Made by a program: the position numbers and the translations under genes. From assembly GCF_003226345.1 (NCBI RefSeq), contig NZ_PDOF01000002.1, positions 496,001 to 560,000 on the forward strand: 64,000 nt of DNA, written 5' to 3'. This document shows positions 8,373 through 17,044 of the stretch, one piece after another. Position 1 is the first letter of the stretch; each line of letters begins with the position of its first letter. The DNA is from Alteribacter lacisalsi (lineage in GTDB: Bacteria; Bacillota; Bacilli; Bacillales; Salisediminibacteriaceae). The notes beneath the pieces were generated by a model. The model was not told the origin of the DNA, did no database searches, and worked only from the letters and a program-made list of their open reading frames with translations.

Positions 8373-10221
8373 TGAACTGAAAAAACCGTTTCAGTATAAA
8401 AAAGTGGACCTCGACAGGCTGGAAGAGGGAAAAAGCGGGGCGTACTCGTTTCAAAAACCGAAAGCCGACAACTTCTGGGGCACCGTGCGCCGGATCGGCA
8501 GTCAGCTCGCCGAGCGGAAAGGGATGCTCACGTACGTGATTCTGATGATCGTCGTCAGCTCCGCCATGGCCCTTCTCGGACCGTTTCTGGTCGGATTTTC
8601 GATCGATAACTACATCGTCGATTTGAATGCGGGCACCCTCGGATGGATGCTCATCGCCCTCGCGATTGTTTACGTCCTGCATTCCCTGTCGGTCTGGCAG
8701 CAGCACATGTGGATGATCCGCATCGCACAGGACACGGTTTACAACATGCGGACCCGCCTTTTCCGCCAGCTGCACAAGCTGCCGGTGCCGTTCTTTGATA
8801 AACGACAGCACGGGGATCTGATGAGCCGGGTCACAAACGACATGGAAAACGTCAGTAACACGCTGAACAGTTCTGTGATTCAGATCGTTTCCAGCGTTCT
8901 CACCCTTGTGGGGACAGTGGCGGTTATGCTCTGGCTCAGTCCGCTCCTGACGCTCGTAACGATGCTCATCGTTCCGGCAATGGTGTTCGGGATGAAGTGG
9001 ATCACCAAGCGCACAGGCAAGCTGTTCAAAGCCCAGCAGAAAAACCTCGGTGAGCTGAACGGCTACATCCAGGAAACGATGAGCGGTCAGCGCATCGTGA
9101 AAACCTTCTCCCAGGAAGAGCGCGTAATCGAGGAGTTTATGGAAAAAAACCGGCGTCTTCGCGGCACCGCCTTCTGGGCCCAGACGTTTTCCGGCTTTAT
9201 TCCAAAGCTCATGAACATGCTCAACAACCTCAGCTTTGCGGTAATCGCGTTTATCGGCGGTGTGCTGGCGTTAAACGGCGTGGGCGGCATCACGATTGGC
9301 GTGATCGTCATTTTTGCTGAATATGCCCGCCAGTTTACCCGCCCGCTGAACGACCTGGCCAACCAGTTTAACCTGCTCCTGTCGGCTGTTGCCGGTGCCG
9401 AGCGGGTGTTCAATATCATTGACGAGGAAGAGGAAGCGAGCGACGAGGCAGATGCAGGTGAAATCGACGGTGTGGTCGGTGAAGTCCGGTTTAAGGACGT
9501 ATCGTTTTCCTACGACGGGGACGACGGGACAATCAGCCATCTGAGTTTTACCGCCTCTCCTGGTGAAACGGTCGCGTTCGTCGGACCGACCGGTGCCGGA
9601 AAAACGACGCTGATTAATCTTCTGAGCCGCTTTTACGAGGCGGACGACGGGGAAATTACAATTGACGGCCGGGACATCCGGACGGTAAAGCGGGAAAATC
9701 TGCGGAGGCAGATGGGCTTTGTGCTTCAGGACTCGTTCCTGTTTGAAGGTACAATCCGTGAAAATATCCGCTACGGCAGGCTCGATGCGACCGATGAGGA
9801 AGTGGAGGAGGCGGCACGTCTCGCGAACGCCTACTCGTTTGTGGAGAAACTGCCGGACGGTTTTGATACGAAGCTCTCGGTCGATGGCGGCGGGATCAGC
9901 CAGGGGCAGCGGCAGCTTCTCGCCATCGCCCGCGCGATCCTCGCCGACCCGTCGATTCTCGTCCTCGATGAGGCAACGAGCAGTATTGATACCGTAACGG
10001 AGATCAAGATTCAGGAGGCACTGCAGCGTCTCATGAAAGGGCGCACAAGCTTTGTGATCGCCCACCGCCTGAACACGATCCAGCAGGCAGATCAGATCAT
10101 CGTCCTCGATCAGGGCGAAATCGTGGAAAAAGGCTCCCACGAAAGGCTGCTTGAGGAAGGCGGCTTTTACCACGGCCTGTATCACAGCCAGCTGAAGCAG
10201 GAAATGCAGCCGAGTACGTGA
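8365..10221 (+). CDS. ABC exporter half, catalytic subunit
   Basis: A 618-residue transmembrane/ATP-binding fusion and the partner of the preceding gene. Walker A GPTGAGKT, Walker B VLDEATSSID with the catalytic Glu and H-loop AHRLNT are intact. The signature is altered to ISQGQRQ. The pair therefore makes one full ATP site (this Walker A/B with the partner's LSGGQ) and one degenerate site. The ATG at 8365 has AAGGAGG 8 nt upstream and overlaps the first gene's stop (ATGCTTAA). The transmembrane domain starts after about 50 soluble residues. No regulator gene lies beside the operon. Confidence 0.9.
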   Translation: MLNELKKPFQYKKVDLDRLEEGKSGAYSFQKPKADNFWGTVRRIGSQLAERKGMLTYVILMIVVSSAMALLGPFLVGFSIDNYIVDLNAGTLGWMLIALAIVYVLHSLSVWQQHMWMIRIAQDTVYNMRTRLFRQLHKLPVPFFDKRQHGDLMSRVTNDMENVSNTLNSSVIQIVSSVLTLVGTVAVMLWLSPLLTLVTMLIVPAMVFGMKWITKRTGKLFKAQQKNLGELNGYIQETMSGQRIVKTFSQEERVIEEFMEKNRRLRGTAFWAQTFSGFIPKLMNMLNNLSFAVIAFIGGVLALNGVGGITIGVIVIFAEYARQFTRPLNDLANQFNLLLSAVAGAERVFNIIDEEEEASDEADAGEIDGVVGEVRFKDVSFSYDGDDGTISHLSFTASPGETVAFVGPTGAGKTTLINLLSRFYEADDGEITIDGRDIRTVKRENLRRQMGFVLQDSFLFEGTIRENIRYGRLDATDEEVEEAARLANAYSFVEKLPDGFDTKLSVDGGGISQGQRQLLAIARAILADPSILVLDEATSSIDTVTEIKIQEALQRLMKGRTSFVIAHRLNTIQQADQIIVLDQGEIVEKGSHERLLEEGGFYHGLYHSQLKQEMQPST

Positions 10222-10565
10222 AGATGCTGCAGATAAACCGCTCCTGAAATATACGCCGCTTTCCGCGGGAAGCGGCTGAGCCTCCGCGTGCTTCGCACTG
10301 CGGGGTCTCACCTGCGCTTTTCTTCCCGCAGGAGTCGGCGTATATTTCATACGCTAGTCAGTTGTTAGTTTACATTCTCATCTGAACACTTTTCTTTTGT
10401 CCCTGTCTCTGTTGTGCGATTCATGTAATAGGCGTGTGAGTACTACCAATCCACTCTCTTAAATCAGAAAATAAGCTGATAGAATCAGACACTCTGCCCT
10501 CAACAAAGGGGTTGGGGTGCATATTCTGATAGTGTTCCATTAATTAATTGAGAGGAGGGCACGCC
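10222..10565. other. gene-free region with dispersed repeat
   Basis: 344 bases between the exporter operon and the small holin-like gene. The first third is a full copy of the MITE-like repeat (10246-10348). The remainder is ordinary AT-rich spacer, with a short GATAGAATCAGA-type partial repeat but no convincing promoter. No open frame with a ribosome binding site was found. Confidence 0.5.
10246..10348 (-). repeat. MITE-like intergenic repeat, copy 1
   Basis: A 103-bp element bounded by 13-bp terminal inverted repeats, GAAATATACGCCG (10246-10258) and CGGCGTATATTTC (10336-10348). The interior carries the family core TTTCCGCGGGAAGCGG and the mirrored TCCCGCAGGAGTC. It is opposite in orientation to the copies at 22.7, 25.8 and 46.2 kb. 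Confidence 0.8.
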
Positions 10566-10817
10566 ATGTGGGATTCACTGTTTGGATACGGGATTCAGTC
10601 AGGTGTCGGGATTTTCGGACTCCTGTTTATCGTTCTGCTCGGAACGACGATCTGGGGCGTGCGCTGGGTGGTGACCATGAATAACGAGCGCGAAAAACGC
10701 TACATCGAGGTCATTGAAAAGCAGGCGACGAGTCTTCGGGATCTCGAGCAGATACAGAAGGACGTAAATGAGATAAAAGAAGATATGAAAGATTACATTT
10801 ACGGAAAAAAAAGATAA
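10566..10817 (+). CDS. small membrane protein, UviB/BhlA holin-like
   Basis: 83 residues: one hydrophobic helix (about 11-30), then a charged, heptad-like tail (NNEREKRYIEVIEK... DVNEIKEDMKDYIYG). This layout resembles the BhlA/UviB family of holin-like bacteriocin-associated peptides. ATG 10566 follows GAGAGGAGGGC; an in-frame TTG at 10548 would swallow that site. No endolysin or phage gene is nearby, so lysis is not established and it may be an orphan membrane peptide. A hairpin terminator follows at 10841. Confidence 0.6.
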   Translation: MWDSLFGYGIQSGVGIFGLLFIVLLGTTIWGVRWVVTMNNEREKRYIEVIEKQATSLRDLEQIQKDVNEIKEDMKDYIYGKKR

Positions 10818-10840
10818 GAGGGCGAATCGCCCCCATGCAG

Positions 10841-10868
10841 GCGCCGGCTTAATGTCAGGCGCTTTTGT
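10841..10868 (+). terminator. terminator after the UviB-like gene
   Basis: GCGCC (10841-10845) pairs with GGCGC (10858-10862), followed by TTTTGTG. A smaller GGGC/GCCC hairpin lies just before it. Confidence 0.5.
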
Positions 10869-10869
10869 G

Positions 10870-11151
10870 CTACACGGCCGTATAAACCGGGATAAATGTA
10901 AACGGAGGAATGAGAAGGAACACGGTCGACACAATAAGTCGCTGCGTCTCGAATCCCTCGAGTTTTCTTAAGGCCACGAGTACAGCCGTTACGTACACCG
11001 GCCAGACGAAAAGTGTTACCACCATAACACCTAAAAGAATTCCCCCAGGACCGGCTCCGGCAAAAGAGATCACAGGAATCATCAGCCACTGAAAGGTAAC
11101 AAAAAGAATAATAGAAAGCCAGAACCAGACAGGCAGAGAGCGGGCGAGCAC
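10870..11151 (-). CDS. small hydrophobic membrane protein, unknown
   Basis: 93 residues with three predicted membrane helices (roughly 5-25, 34-60 and 72-90) and few charged residues. I do not recognise the family. GTG start at 11151 with GGAG close upstream on the minus strand. It is a single gene between the UviB-like gene (convergent) and the P450 terminator. It could be a tiny DUF-type membrane protein; no function is proposed. Confidence 0.55.
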   Translation of the reverse strand: MLARSLPVWFWLSIILFVTFQWLMIPVISFAGAGPGGILLGVMVVTLFVWPVYVTAVLVALRKLEGFETQRLIVSTVFLLIPPFTFIPVYTAV

Positions 11152-11223
11152 GTGATCATCTCCTTCATAAACCTGCTAAAATATGTAAACTAAAGTTGCC
11201 AGTCCAGTATACCACCGCATACA

Positions 11224-11254
11224 TAAAAAAGCCCGGGAATTTTCACCCCCGGGC
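11224..11254 (-). terminator. terminator after the P450 gene
   Basis: On the minus strand GCCCGGG and CCCGGGC arms are followed by TTTTTTATG, ten bases past the P450 stop. Confidence 0.8.
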
Positions 11255-11263
11255 TGGCTGGAA

Positions 11264-12523
11264 TCAGCCTTTTCTTTTCACGTTCGTCATAACAAAACCG
11301 CTTTTCGGCAGCGTCGGCATACGGTGCATGTCGTAGCTTAAGTCCTGTTCCGGTACATCGTACGTCACTTCTTCCGCCAGAAACTTAAACACTTCGCGCA
11401 TCACAAGCACCGTCATCCATTCTCCGGCGCAGCGGTGACCCATGTGATGATCTCCGCCCCCCTGAGGAACGAAGCTGAACGGGCTTTCGTTCCAGTTTTT
11501 AAACCGCTCTGGAATAAAAGACTCCGGATTTTCCCACGAATCAGGGTGCCTGTTTGTGCCGTAAATATCGAGAATGACCTTCGTACCTTTTTTAAACTTA
11601 TAGTCGTTCCAGCTGAAATCCTTCCGCGCTTTCGCGGCCATGGCAGGCACGAATGGATAGTAGCGCCGCACCTCCTGGGCAAACATCTTGCTGTATTCCT
11701 CACCGCCGCTGCGGATTTTTTTTACGGTATCCGGATGCTCGTGCATGGCGGCGGCCCCGAAGGTAAGTAAGTAGGCTGTAGCCATCAGCGGGCGGTAGGA
11801 GTTGTTCAGTTCAACAGCAGCCGTTTGCAGCGGGAGCTGCTTTCCGTCCATCTCGCGGTGAGTGGCAACGATGTACGCTGCGGTGTTTTCCGGAAGCTTC
11901 ATCTCGCCTTTACGCACCGCTTTGATGATCCCTTCCACCCATTTTTCCTGGCTTTGGCGCGCTTTTACCCCTTTTCTGAACCGGGAGAGAGAGCCACCGA
12001 ATGAATCAACCATCTCTGCCAGTTCCCGGGTCCGCTGCTTCACGTCCTGATCTTCAAGAGGAAGACCGGCCCATCTCATCCCGCTGACGGCGAGGACGTC
12101 ATTCATTTCCTCGAAAAAAACCACATGATCCCGGTTTACCCACTCGTCAGCTTTTCTGTTAAGCTCGTCACGTACAAGGCGCTTCATGTCCTCAAGGCGC
12201 TCAGGTGTGACCATGGAAAGAAACATGCGCTTGCGGTGTTTGTGGGCCTCGTCGTCAAGCCCGTGAAGACCACCTTCGCCGAGCAGGGATTTTTCAAGCG
12301 GCTTTGGAGCAGCCCCGTCACGCTTCATAAGAGCTTCATCGTAAAACAGTTCTGCCGCTTTTTCCCCGCAGATCACGACGGCTTTCTGGCCTACAAGGCG
12401 TGTTTCAAAAATATCCGATTCAAGCTCACTGCGGCGGGACGGGAGAAAATGAAAACCTTCCTTCAGAAGTGCCAGTGTGCTGTCTAATGTTTTTTCCTTT
12501 GGTACAGGTGTTTTTACGTTCAT
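11264..12523 (-). CDS. cypC: CYP152-type fatty-acid peroxygenase P450
   Basis: A 419-residue cytochrome P450. The heme-ligand segment GHRCAGEW places the cysteine at residue 365. The I-helix has Arg244-Pro (NNSYRPLMATAY) instead of the usual acid/alcohol pair. That Arg-Pro motif is diagnostic of CYP152 enzymes such as Bacillus subtilis YbdT/CypC, which use hydrogen peroxide to hydroxylate (or decarboxylate) fatty acids. The numbering matches that enzyme closely. AAGGAG lies 8 nt before the ATG. Monocistronic, divergent from a GNAT gene. No redox partner is needed and none is present. Confidence 0.92.
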   Translation of the reverse strand: MNVKTPVPKEKTLDSTLALLKEGFHFLPSRRSELESDIFETRLVGQKAVVICGEKAAELFYDEALMKRDGAAPKPLEKSLLGEGGLHGLDDEAHKHRKRMFLSMVTPERLEDMKRLVRDELNRKADEWVNRDHVVFFEEMNDVLAVSGMRWAGLPLEDQDVKQRTRELAEMVDSFGGSLSRFRKGVKARQSQEKWVEGIIKAVRKGEMKLPENTAAYIVATHREMDGKQLPLQTAAVELNNSYRPLMATAYLLTFGAAAMHEHPDTVKKIRSGGEEYSKMFAQEVRRYYPFVPAMAAKARKDFSWNDYKFKKGTKVILDIYGTNRHPDSWENPESFIPERFKNWNESPFSFVPQGGGDHHMGHRCAGEWMTVLVMREVFKFLAEEVTYDVPEQDLSYDMHRMPTLPKSGFVMTNVKRKG

Positions 12524-12742
12524 TCAGACCGCTCCTTCTTTGGTTTGTCTATGCCTCTAAACTGCGGATAATTTCTGTTACGATTCGTTTGTATGTATGC
12601 CCCGCAATTTCCGGTATATACCTGTTTCATTAATACCCGCCGGAAGCATAGAGGTAAACGCATGAATTCTCATGATTAAGAGCAGGATTCCGGCAGAATG
12701 GAACGAATAGGAAACGTAAAGACTGACAGAGGAGTGATCCGA

Positions 12743-13537
12743 TTGCTGAAAACAGAGCAGTTCAGCCGCACCGAGCAGGCGGAAATCCGGATGACGCGAA
12801 GCAGACTCGAATGTATGGGCGGACGGGAAGGTAACCCGATGGGGTGTGAAATCAGAGAATTTGGCAGCACAACCGCATTTGCAGTTAAAAACATTCCGGG
12901 CCCATCCTACAACACGGTAAAAGGATTTTACATCGAGGATCTGATGCATCTGGACGATATTCTCGCCTTTTACCGGGAAAAAGAGATTGAGCCCCGTTTT
13001 GAGCTTACGCCGGTTCATACAGACCGTGAATTGTTTCTTGCACTCGCGAAGAAGGGATACGGTCAGACCGGGTTTCATACGAGCCTTGAAGGCAGCGTCA
13101 GCAAACAGCAGAATACGCCTGTTAATATTGATATCCGCGCTTTTGGGAAGGATGAATTTTACCTGTATGCAGACTTATATGCCGAGGCGTTCGAAATGCC
13201 TCCATTTACGGTGAGAGGTATTGAGGAAAACAACCGGGTCCTTTATACCGAGCCGGGCTGGCACTTTTATCTGGCCGTCTGCAAAGGAAAACCAACCGGA
13301 ATTGCCGCCCTCTACATAACCGGTGAGACAGCAGTACTTGCAGCATCCGGAACCCGGCCGGCGTTTCGCAGACTTGGATGTCACACAGCTCTAATTGAGG
13401 CGCGGCGGAAAACAGCAGCCGAAGCAGGCTGCACCATGCTGGCAGGGCAGGCGACTTTCGGAGAAGGGAGCTTCAGAAACATGCACCGTGCAGGAATGCA
13501 GACCGTTTACACAAAAGCGGTTTGGGAGCACCTTTAA
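12743..13537 (+). CDS. GNAT-family N-acetyltransferase
   Basis: A 264-residue protein whose C-terminal third has the GNAT acetyl-CoA-binding pattern. There is a beta-strand GIAALYITG, then AVLAASGTRPAFRRLGCHTALIEARRK, where the R-x-x-G segment holds the CoA pyrophosphate. The N-terminal half is less conserved and may be a degenerate second GNAT domain. The TTG at 12743 is preferred because AGAGGAG lies 8 nt upstream; an in-frame ATG at 12698 would add 15 residues with a poor site. The acetyl acceptor is unknown. Confidence 0.7.
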   Translation: MLKTEQFSRTEQAEIRMTRSRLECMGGREGNPMGCEIREFGSTTAFAVKNIPGPSYNTVKGFYIEDLMHLDDILAFYREKEIEPRFELTPVHTDRELFLALAKKGYGQTGFHTSLEGSVSKQQNTPVNIDIRAFGKDEFYLYADLYAEAFEMPPFTVRGIEENNRVLYTEPGWHFYLAVCKGKPTGIAALYITGETAVLAASGTRPAFRRLGCHTALIEARRKTAAEAGCTMLAGQATFGEGSFRNMHRAGMQTVYTKAVWEHL

Positions 13538-13636
13538 TCAGATGATTTGAAAAAACAGCAGAGCGGGTATATGATAAACAAGGACAATGCGCTTACTTTT
13601 TGAAAGTGGAATGTGGCACACTTCAGGAGGACCTTT

Positions 13637-14572
13637 ATGAAAAAACTGATTCAGGGCATTCATCATATTACGGCGATAGTTGGCCATCCACAGGAAAATA
13701 TCGATTTTTATGCGGATGTTCTCGGGCTCCGGCTCGTAAAAAAGACCGTTAACTTTGACGACCCGGGTACATACCATCTGTACTTTGGCACCAGGGAAGG
13801 GGCGCCGGGCACGATTATGACCACTTTTCCATGGAACGATGCGGCACCGGGAAAAACCGGAACCGGTATGGTTGGTGTCACGCCATTTGCAGTTCCGGAA
13901 GGGGCACTGACGTTTTGGAAAAAGCGTCTGGAGAGCAAAAACGTGCAGGTGCACGAAACCGAACGTTTTGGGGAAAAATCCCTGGCTTTTGCTGATCCCC
14001 ACGGCCTGAAGCTGGAGATTACCGAACGTTCCGGCGGGGAAGCGAGCGACTGGGCCTACGATACGATCACATCCAGCGAAGCGGTTAAAGGCTTTGCCGG
14101 TGCCGTACTGTACACAGCCGATCCCGATGCGACAGGCGAGGTTCTGACCAGCGTGATGGGCCTTGAAAAAATCGGCGAAGACGGCTCTTTCGTCCGCTTC
14201 AAAGCCGAGGCGCCGCTCGGCAATGTGATTGATCTGGATACATCCATTACAGAAGCAGGCGGCTACGGCGTGGGAACGGTTCATCATATTGCCTGGCGGG
14301 CAGCAGATGATGACGATCAGCTCGAATGGCACCGACACGTGGAAAAGGCCGGCTTCCGGCCGACCGAAGTGATGGACCGGCAGTACTTCAAGGCCATTTA
14401 CTTCCGTGAAAAAGGCGGTGTTCTGTTTGAGATTGCCACCGATCCGCCGGGCTTTTTATGGGATGAGGACGAAAGCGAACTTGGAACCCATCTGAAGCTC
14501 CCACCATGGCTTGAACCGGCACGTGAAAAAATTGAGAACATTGTTCTTCCGATTACGATTCCAGAGAAATAG
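13637..14572 (+). CDS. ring-cleaving dioxygenase, VOC family (MhqE/MhqO-like)
   Basis: 311 residues with two glyoxalase/VOC halves. The N-terminal IHHITAIVG and the C-terminal VHHIAWRA supply metal-binding histidines, and the glutamate in GVLFEIATD near the end is the usual third ligand. Related Bacillus proteins (MhqA, MhqE, MhqO) are proposed thiol-dependent dioxygenases that open hydroquinones and catechols. It begins at ATG 13637 after AGGAGG, and heads a three-gene operon with an MhqD-like esterase and a flavin reductase. This mirrors the yodE-yodD arrangement, so quinone or electrophile detoxification is likely. No MhqR gene or clear MhqR operator was found nearby. Confidence 0.85.
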   Translation: MKKLIQGIHHITAIVGHPQENIDFYADVLGLRLVKKTVNFDDPGTYHLYFGTREGAPGTIMTTFPWNDAAPGKTGTGMVGVTPFAVPEGALTFWKKRLESKNVQVHETERFGEKSLAFADPHGLKLEITERSGGEASDWAYDTITSSEAVKGFAGAVLYTADPDATGEVLTSVMGLEKIGEDGSFVRFKAEAPLGNVIDLDTSITEAGGYGVGTVHHIAWRAADDDDQLEWHRHVEKAGFRPTEVMDRQYFKAIYFREKGGVLFEIATDPPGFLWDEDESELGTHLKLPPWLEPAREKIENIVLPITIPEK

Positions 14573-14587
14573 AATGAGGTGAATACG

Positions 14588-15202
14588 ATGAAAGCTATTT
14601 TTGAAAAAAGAGACGAAACAAATCCATACACTTTGCTGCTTTTACACGGAACAGGCGGCAATGAACGGGATCTGCTTCCGATTGCCGATATGATTGATAA
14701 AGGAGCGTCTGTGCTCAGCGTACGGGGAAACGTTCTCGAAAACGGCATGCCGCGCTTTTTTAAGCGTCTTCGTGAAGGGGTTTTTGATGAAGAGGACCTG
14801 ATCTTCCGGACAGATGAATTGAAAAACTATCTCCATGAGGCAGCAGAGGAGCACGGATTTGACCGTGATAAAGTGATTGCCGTCGGCTATTCCAACGGAG
14901 CGAACATTGCGGGCAGTCTGCTGTATCATTATAACAATGTGCTTAACGGAGCTGTCCTGCTTCATCCGATGGTTCCCCGCCGGGGCATCGAACTGCCAGA
15001 CATGAGCGGCACGCCGGTATTTATCGGAGCCGGGAAAAACGACCCGATCTGCCCGCCGCAGGAAACAGAAGAGCTGGAGGCTTCGTTAATGGAAGCCGGC
15101 GCGGCCGTGGAAGTATTCTGGGCCGATCAGGGCCATCAGCTCACCCGGGAAGAAATTGACAACGCTGCTTCCTGGTATAAAAAGGTGACGAAAGGGGAGT
15201 AG
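14588..15202 (+). CDS. mhqD: carboxylesterase/phospholipase-like hydrolase
   Basis: A 204-residue alpha/beta hydrolase. The oxyanion segment LLLHGTGGNERD, nucleophile GYSNGAN, acid GAGKNDPICP and base DQGHQLT give a complete Ser-Asp-His triad. It closely resembles Bacillus MhqD (YodD), induced by methylhydroquinone, whose gene follows a ring-cleaving dioxygenase as here. ATG 14588 is chosen because GAGGTG lies just upstream; the GTG at 14579 is part of that site. The stop is directly followed by the next start. The natural substrate is unknown. Confidence 0.85.
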   Translation: MKAIFEKRDETNPYTLLLLHGTGGNERDLLPIADMIDKGASVLSVRGNVLENGMPRFFKRLREGVFDEEDLIFRTDELKNYLHEAAEEHGFDRDKVIAVGYSNGANIAGSLLYHYNNVLNGAVLLHPMVPRRGIELPDMSGTPVFIGAGKNDPICPPQETEELEASLMEAGAAVEVFWADQGHQLTREEIDNAASWYKKVTKGE

Positions 15203-15817
15203 ATGCCTGTGAAAGCCATCGACCCGGCGAATCTGTCAAAGAAAGAAAATTACAGGTTTTTAACGGAAACGATTATCCCCCGGCCGATTGCCTTTGTGAC
15301 AAGTGTATCGGACGAAGGCGTGCTCAACGCCGCGCCGTTCAGCTATTTTAACGTTGTGTCCGCCGATCCGCCGATTCTGATGATCTCCATCGGAAAACGT
15401 GGCGATTCAAAAAAAGACACCTCGCGAAACATCGTGGAAAAAGGCGAGTTTGTTGTACACATCACTGACGAAAAAAACGTGCAGGAAATGAACGCTGCCG
15501 CAGCCAATCTGCCGCCGGACGAGAGTGAAGTGGAACGGGTCGGCCTTACACCTGTCGAGAGTACGGCAGTGAGTGTTCCCGGGCTTAAAGAATCCCAGGT
15601 CCGCTTTGAGTGCCGTCTTGAAAGGCATCTCGCGTTTGACGGGAAGGAAGCATCCACCGACGTGGTTTTCGGCCGGATTGTCCAGTATCACGTGGACGAA
15701 AGTCTGATGGACGAGAACGGAAGCGTCCAGGCCGACCTGCTGCGTCCAATTGCCCGCCTGGGCGGGAAAGATTACGCTAACCTCGGGGAGATCTTTTCCA
15801 TCGAACGTCCGAAATAA
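15203..15817 (+). CDS. flavin reductase-like FMN-binding protein
   Basis: A 204-residue protein of the flavin-reductase split-barrel family. The N-terminal block (IPRPIAFVTSVSDEGVLNAA, then PFSYFNVVSADPPILMIS) is typical FMN-binding sequence. Such proteins use FMN to reduce small molecules or supply reduced flavin. The ATG immediately follows the mhqD stop (TAGATG) and is preceded by AAAGGGGAG, so it is the last gene of the three-gene operon. It ends at a strong terminator. Its partner reaction is probably quinone reduction (inference). Confidence 0.85.
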   Translation: MPVKAIDPANLSKKENYRFLTETIIPRPIAFVTSVSDEGVLNAAPFSYFNVVSADPPILMISIGKRGDSKKDTSRNIVEKGEFVVHITDEKNVQEMNAAAANLPPDESEVERVGLTPVESTAVSVPGLKESQVRFECRLERHLAFDGKEASTDVVFGRIVQYHVDESLMDENGSVQADLLRPIARLGGKDYANLGEIFSIERPK

Positions 15818-15822
15818 CGCGC

Positions 15823-15862
15823 AAAAAGACCAGTCCTCATGCCAAAAGGGACTGGTCTTTTT
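15823..15862. terminator. bidirectional terminator
   Basis: AAAGACCAGTCC (15825-15836) pairs perfectly with GGACTGGTCTTT (15849-15860), with T-runs on both strands. It ends the mhq-like operon and may also serve the convergent EamA gene. Confidence 0.85.
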
Positions 15863-15957
15863 CAGCTTCCCTGAGATTTAAGAGGAAGCTCTGCTGCAGG
15901 CCGCCCGTTATCCACGGTGAGGCCGGCTTTTTGAACAGGCTTTTGTCCATTGCAGTT

Positions 15958-16848
15958 CTATCCGGTGTCAGCCACTGGTCGGCGCCATCGCACGTTGCCG
16001 GCCACGATTCCAATCAGAATCACAGCCACCCCCGCCCACTGGAGCGTACCGACGGTTTCGTTAAGCACCATTGCCGACAGAACGACTGCAACGGGCAGTT
16101 CCGACGCGCTGAGAATCGTCCCTGTGCTTGTGCCGATCCGGGGCATCCCGATCGCGAACAGCAGAGGCGGAAGTGTGACACCGAACAGACCGAGAAAAAG
16201 GGCGTACGGCGTAATTGCCGTAAAGGAGGCGGCACTGTCAAACACCGCAAACGGCGGGAAGACAATACACGCAAAAATGAGACCGCCAGCAGCAAAAACG
16301 GCGCTTTTCTGAACGGCCGGCACGTTACGGCCCACGTTGCCGCTCACAAACACAAACGTCGTAAACGTAAATGCTGACAGCATGCCGAACCCAACTCCCT
16401 GAAGCGACAGGTTTGTGACGCCGTCGGTAATCAAGCCGACCGCCAGCACAGAGCCGGCAAGCAGAACGGCAATGGCAGCCCACTGCTGAACAGACGGTCG
16501 CTTTCTGTAAATCACATAATCAAACAGTGAGCCGACCCAGACGAATTGAAACAGAAAAATGATTGCCAGGGAGGCATCAAGCGTCTGAAGAGAGAAGTAG
16601 TAAAACGTACCCGTAAGCGCCATCGGAATGCCGGAAATGAGCAGAACCCCCGCACTCTTAAGCGTCAGGCGCTTCTTTTTACTGAACAGCCAAACAAGCC
16701 AGATGAGGGCGGTTCCGTAAAAAAACTGGCTCACCGTAATCTGTGGAATGGAAAAACCGGCTTCGTAGGCGAGTTTTACACTTGTGGATAACGCACCTAA
16801 GAAGCACCCGCCCGTAAAAACGAGCAGGGCATACATCCATAACCGCAC
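15958..16848 (-). CDS. EamA/DMT-family exporter
   Basis: A 296-residue protein with about ten hydrophobic helices in two EamA halves, typical of drug/metabolite transporters exporting amino acids, nucleosides or other metabolites. GTG 16848 is chosen because AGGAGGT lies 7 nt upstream; the longer frame upstream is leader RNA. A consensus promoter and a structured leader precede it. It is divergent from an amidohydrolase gene, and the pair may handle one class of compounds. The substrate is unknown. Confidence 0.85.
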   Translation of the reverse strand: MRLWMYALLVFTGGCFLGALSTSVKLAYEAGFSIPQITVSQFFYGTALIWLVWLFSKKKRLTLKSAGVLLISGIPMALTGTFYYFSLQTLDASLAIIFLFQFVWVGSLFDYVIYRKRPSVQQWAAIAVLLAGSVLAVGLITDGVTNLSLQGVGFGMLSAFTFTTFVFVSGNVGRNVPAVQKSAVFAAGGLIFACIVFPPFAVFDSAASFTAITPYALFLGLFGVTLPPLLFAIGMPRIGTSTGTILSASELPVAVVLSAMVLNETVGTLQWAGVAVILIGIVAGNVRWRRPVADTG

Positions 16849-16877
16849 TTCTGCCACCTCCTGAAAACATATAAAAG

Positions 16878-16967
16878 CCACACATCTCAAAAAAAGACGT
16901 GTGGCGAAAAGTAAGAGTTCTTTGTCTCTCAGAAAAAATCCACGTCCTCCGTTATGATGACCGGAGG
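16878..16967 (-). promoter_or_regulatory. attenuator-like leader of the EamA gene
   Basis: Reading the minus strand from the promoter, a hairpin CCTCCG/CGGAGG (16946-16967) comes first. Then a GACGTG (16941-16946) follows. Finally there is a strong 10-bp stem CCACACGTCT/AGATGTGTGG (16878-16904) with a U-rich tail, ending about 15 nt before the ribosome binding site. GACGTG could pair with CACGTC in the 5' arm of the last stem, as an antiterminator would. It matches no riboswitch class that I recognise. Confidence 0.5.
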
Positions 16968-16989
16968 TTTTAGTCGTACTTCTTTCACT

Positions 16990-17018
16990 ATTGTAGAAAG
17001 GTCGCATCAATCTGTCAA
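16990..17018 (-). promoter_or_regulatory. sigma-A promoter for the EamA gene
   Basis: On the minus strand TTGACA (17018-17013), a 17-base spacer and TACAAT (16995-16990). One mismatch to consensus in twelve positions. Transcription would start near 16983. Confidence 0.8.
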
Positions 17019-17044
17019 TCTCTCACAATAAAGGAGCGGTCGCA

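Noticed and set aside
12578-13078. Long minus-strand frame over the GNAT gene start
   Set aside because: It overlaps the divergent promoter and the GNAT coding region and shows no domain or ribosome site.
13538-13636. MhqR operator before the mhq-like operon
   Set aside because: No TATCTCGA-type palindrome was seen in this space.
16878-17018. EamA leader as a known riboswitch (guanidine, purine, preQ1, T-box)
   Set aside because: None of the conserved core words of those classes could be found; left as unassigned.
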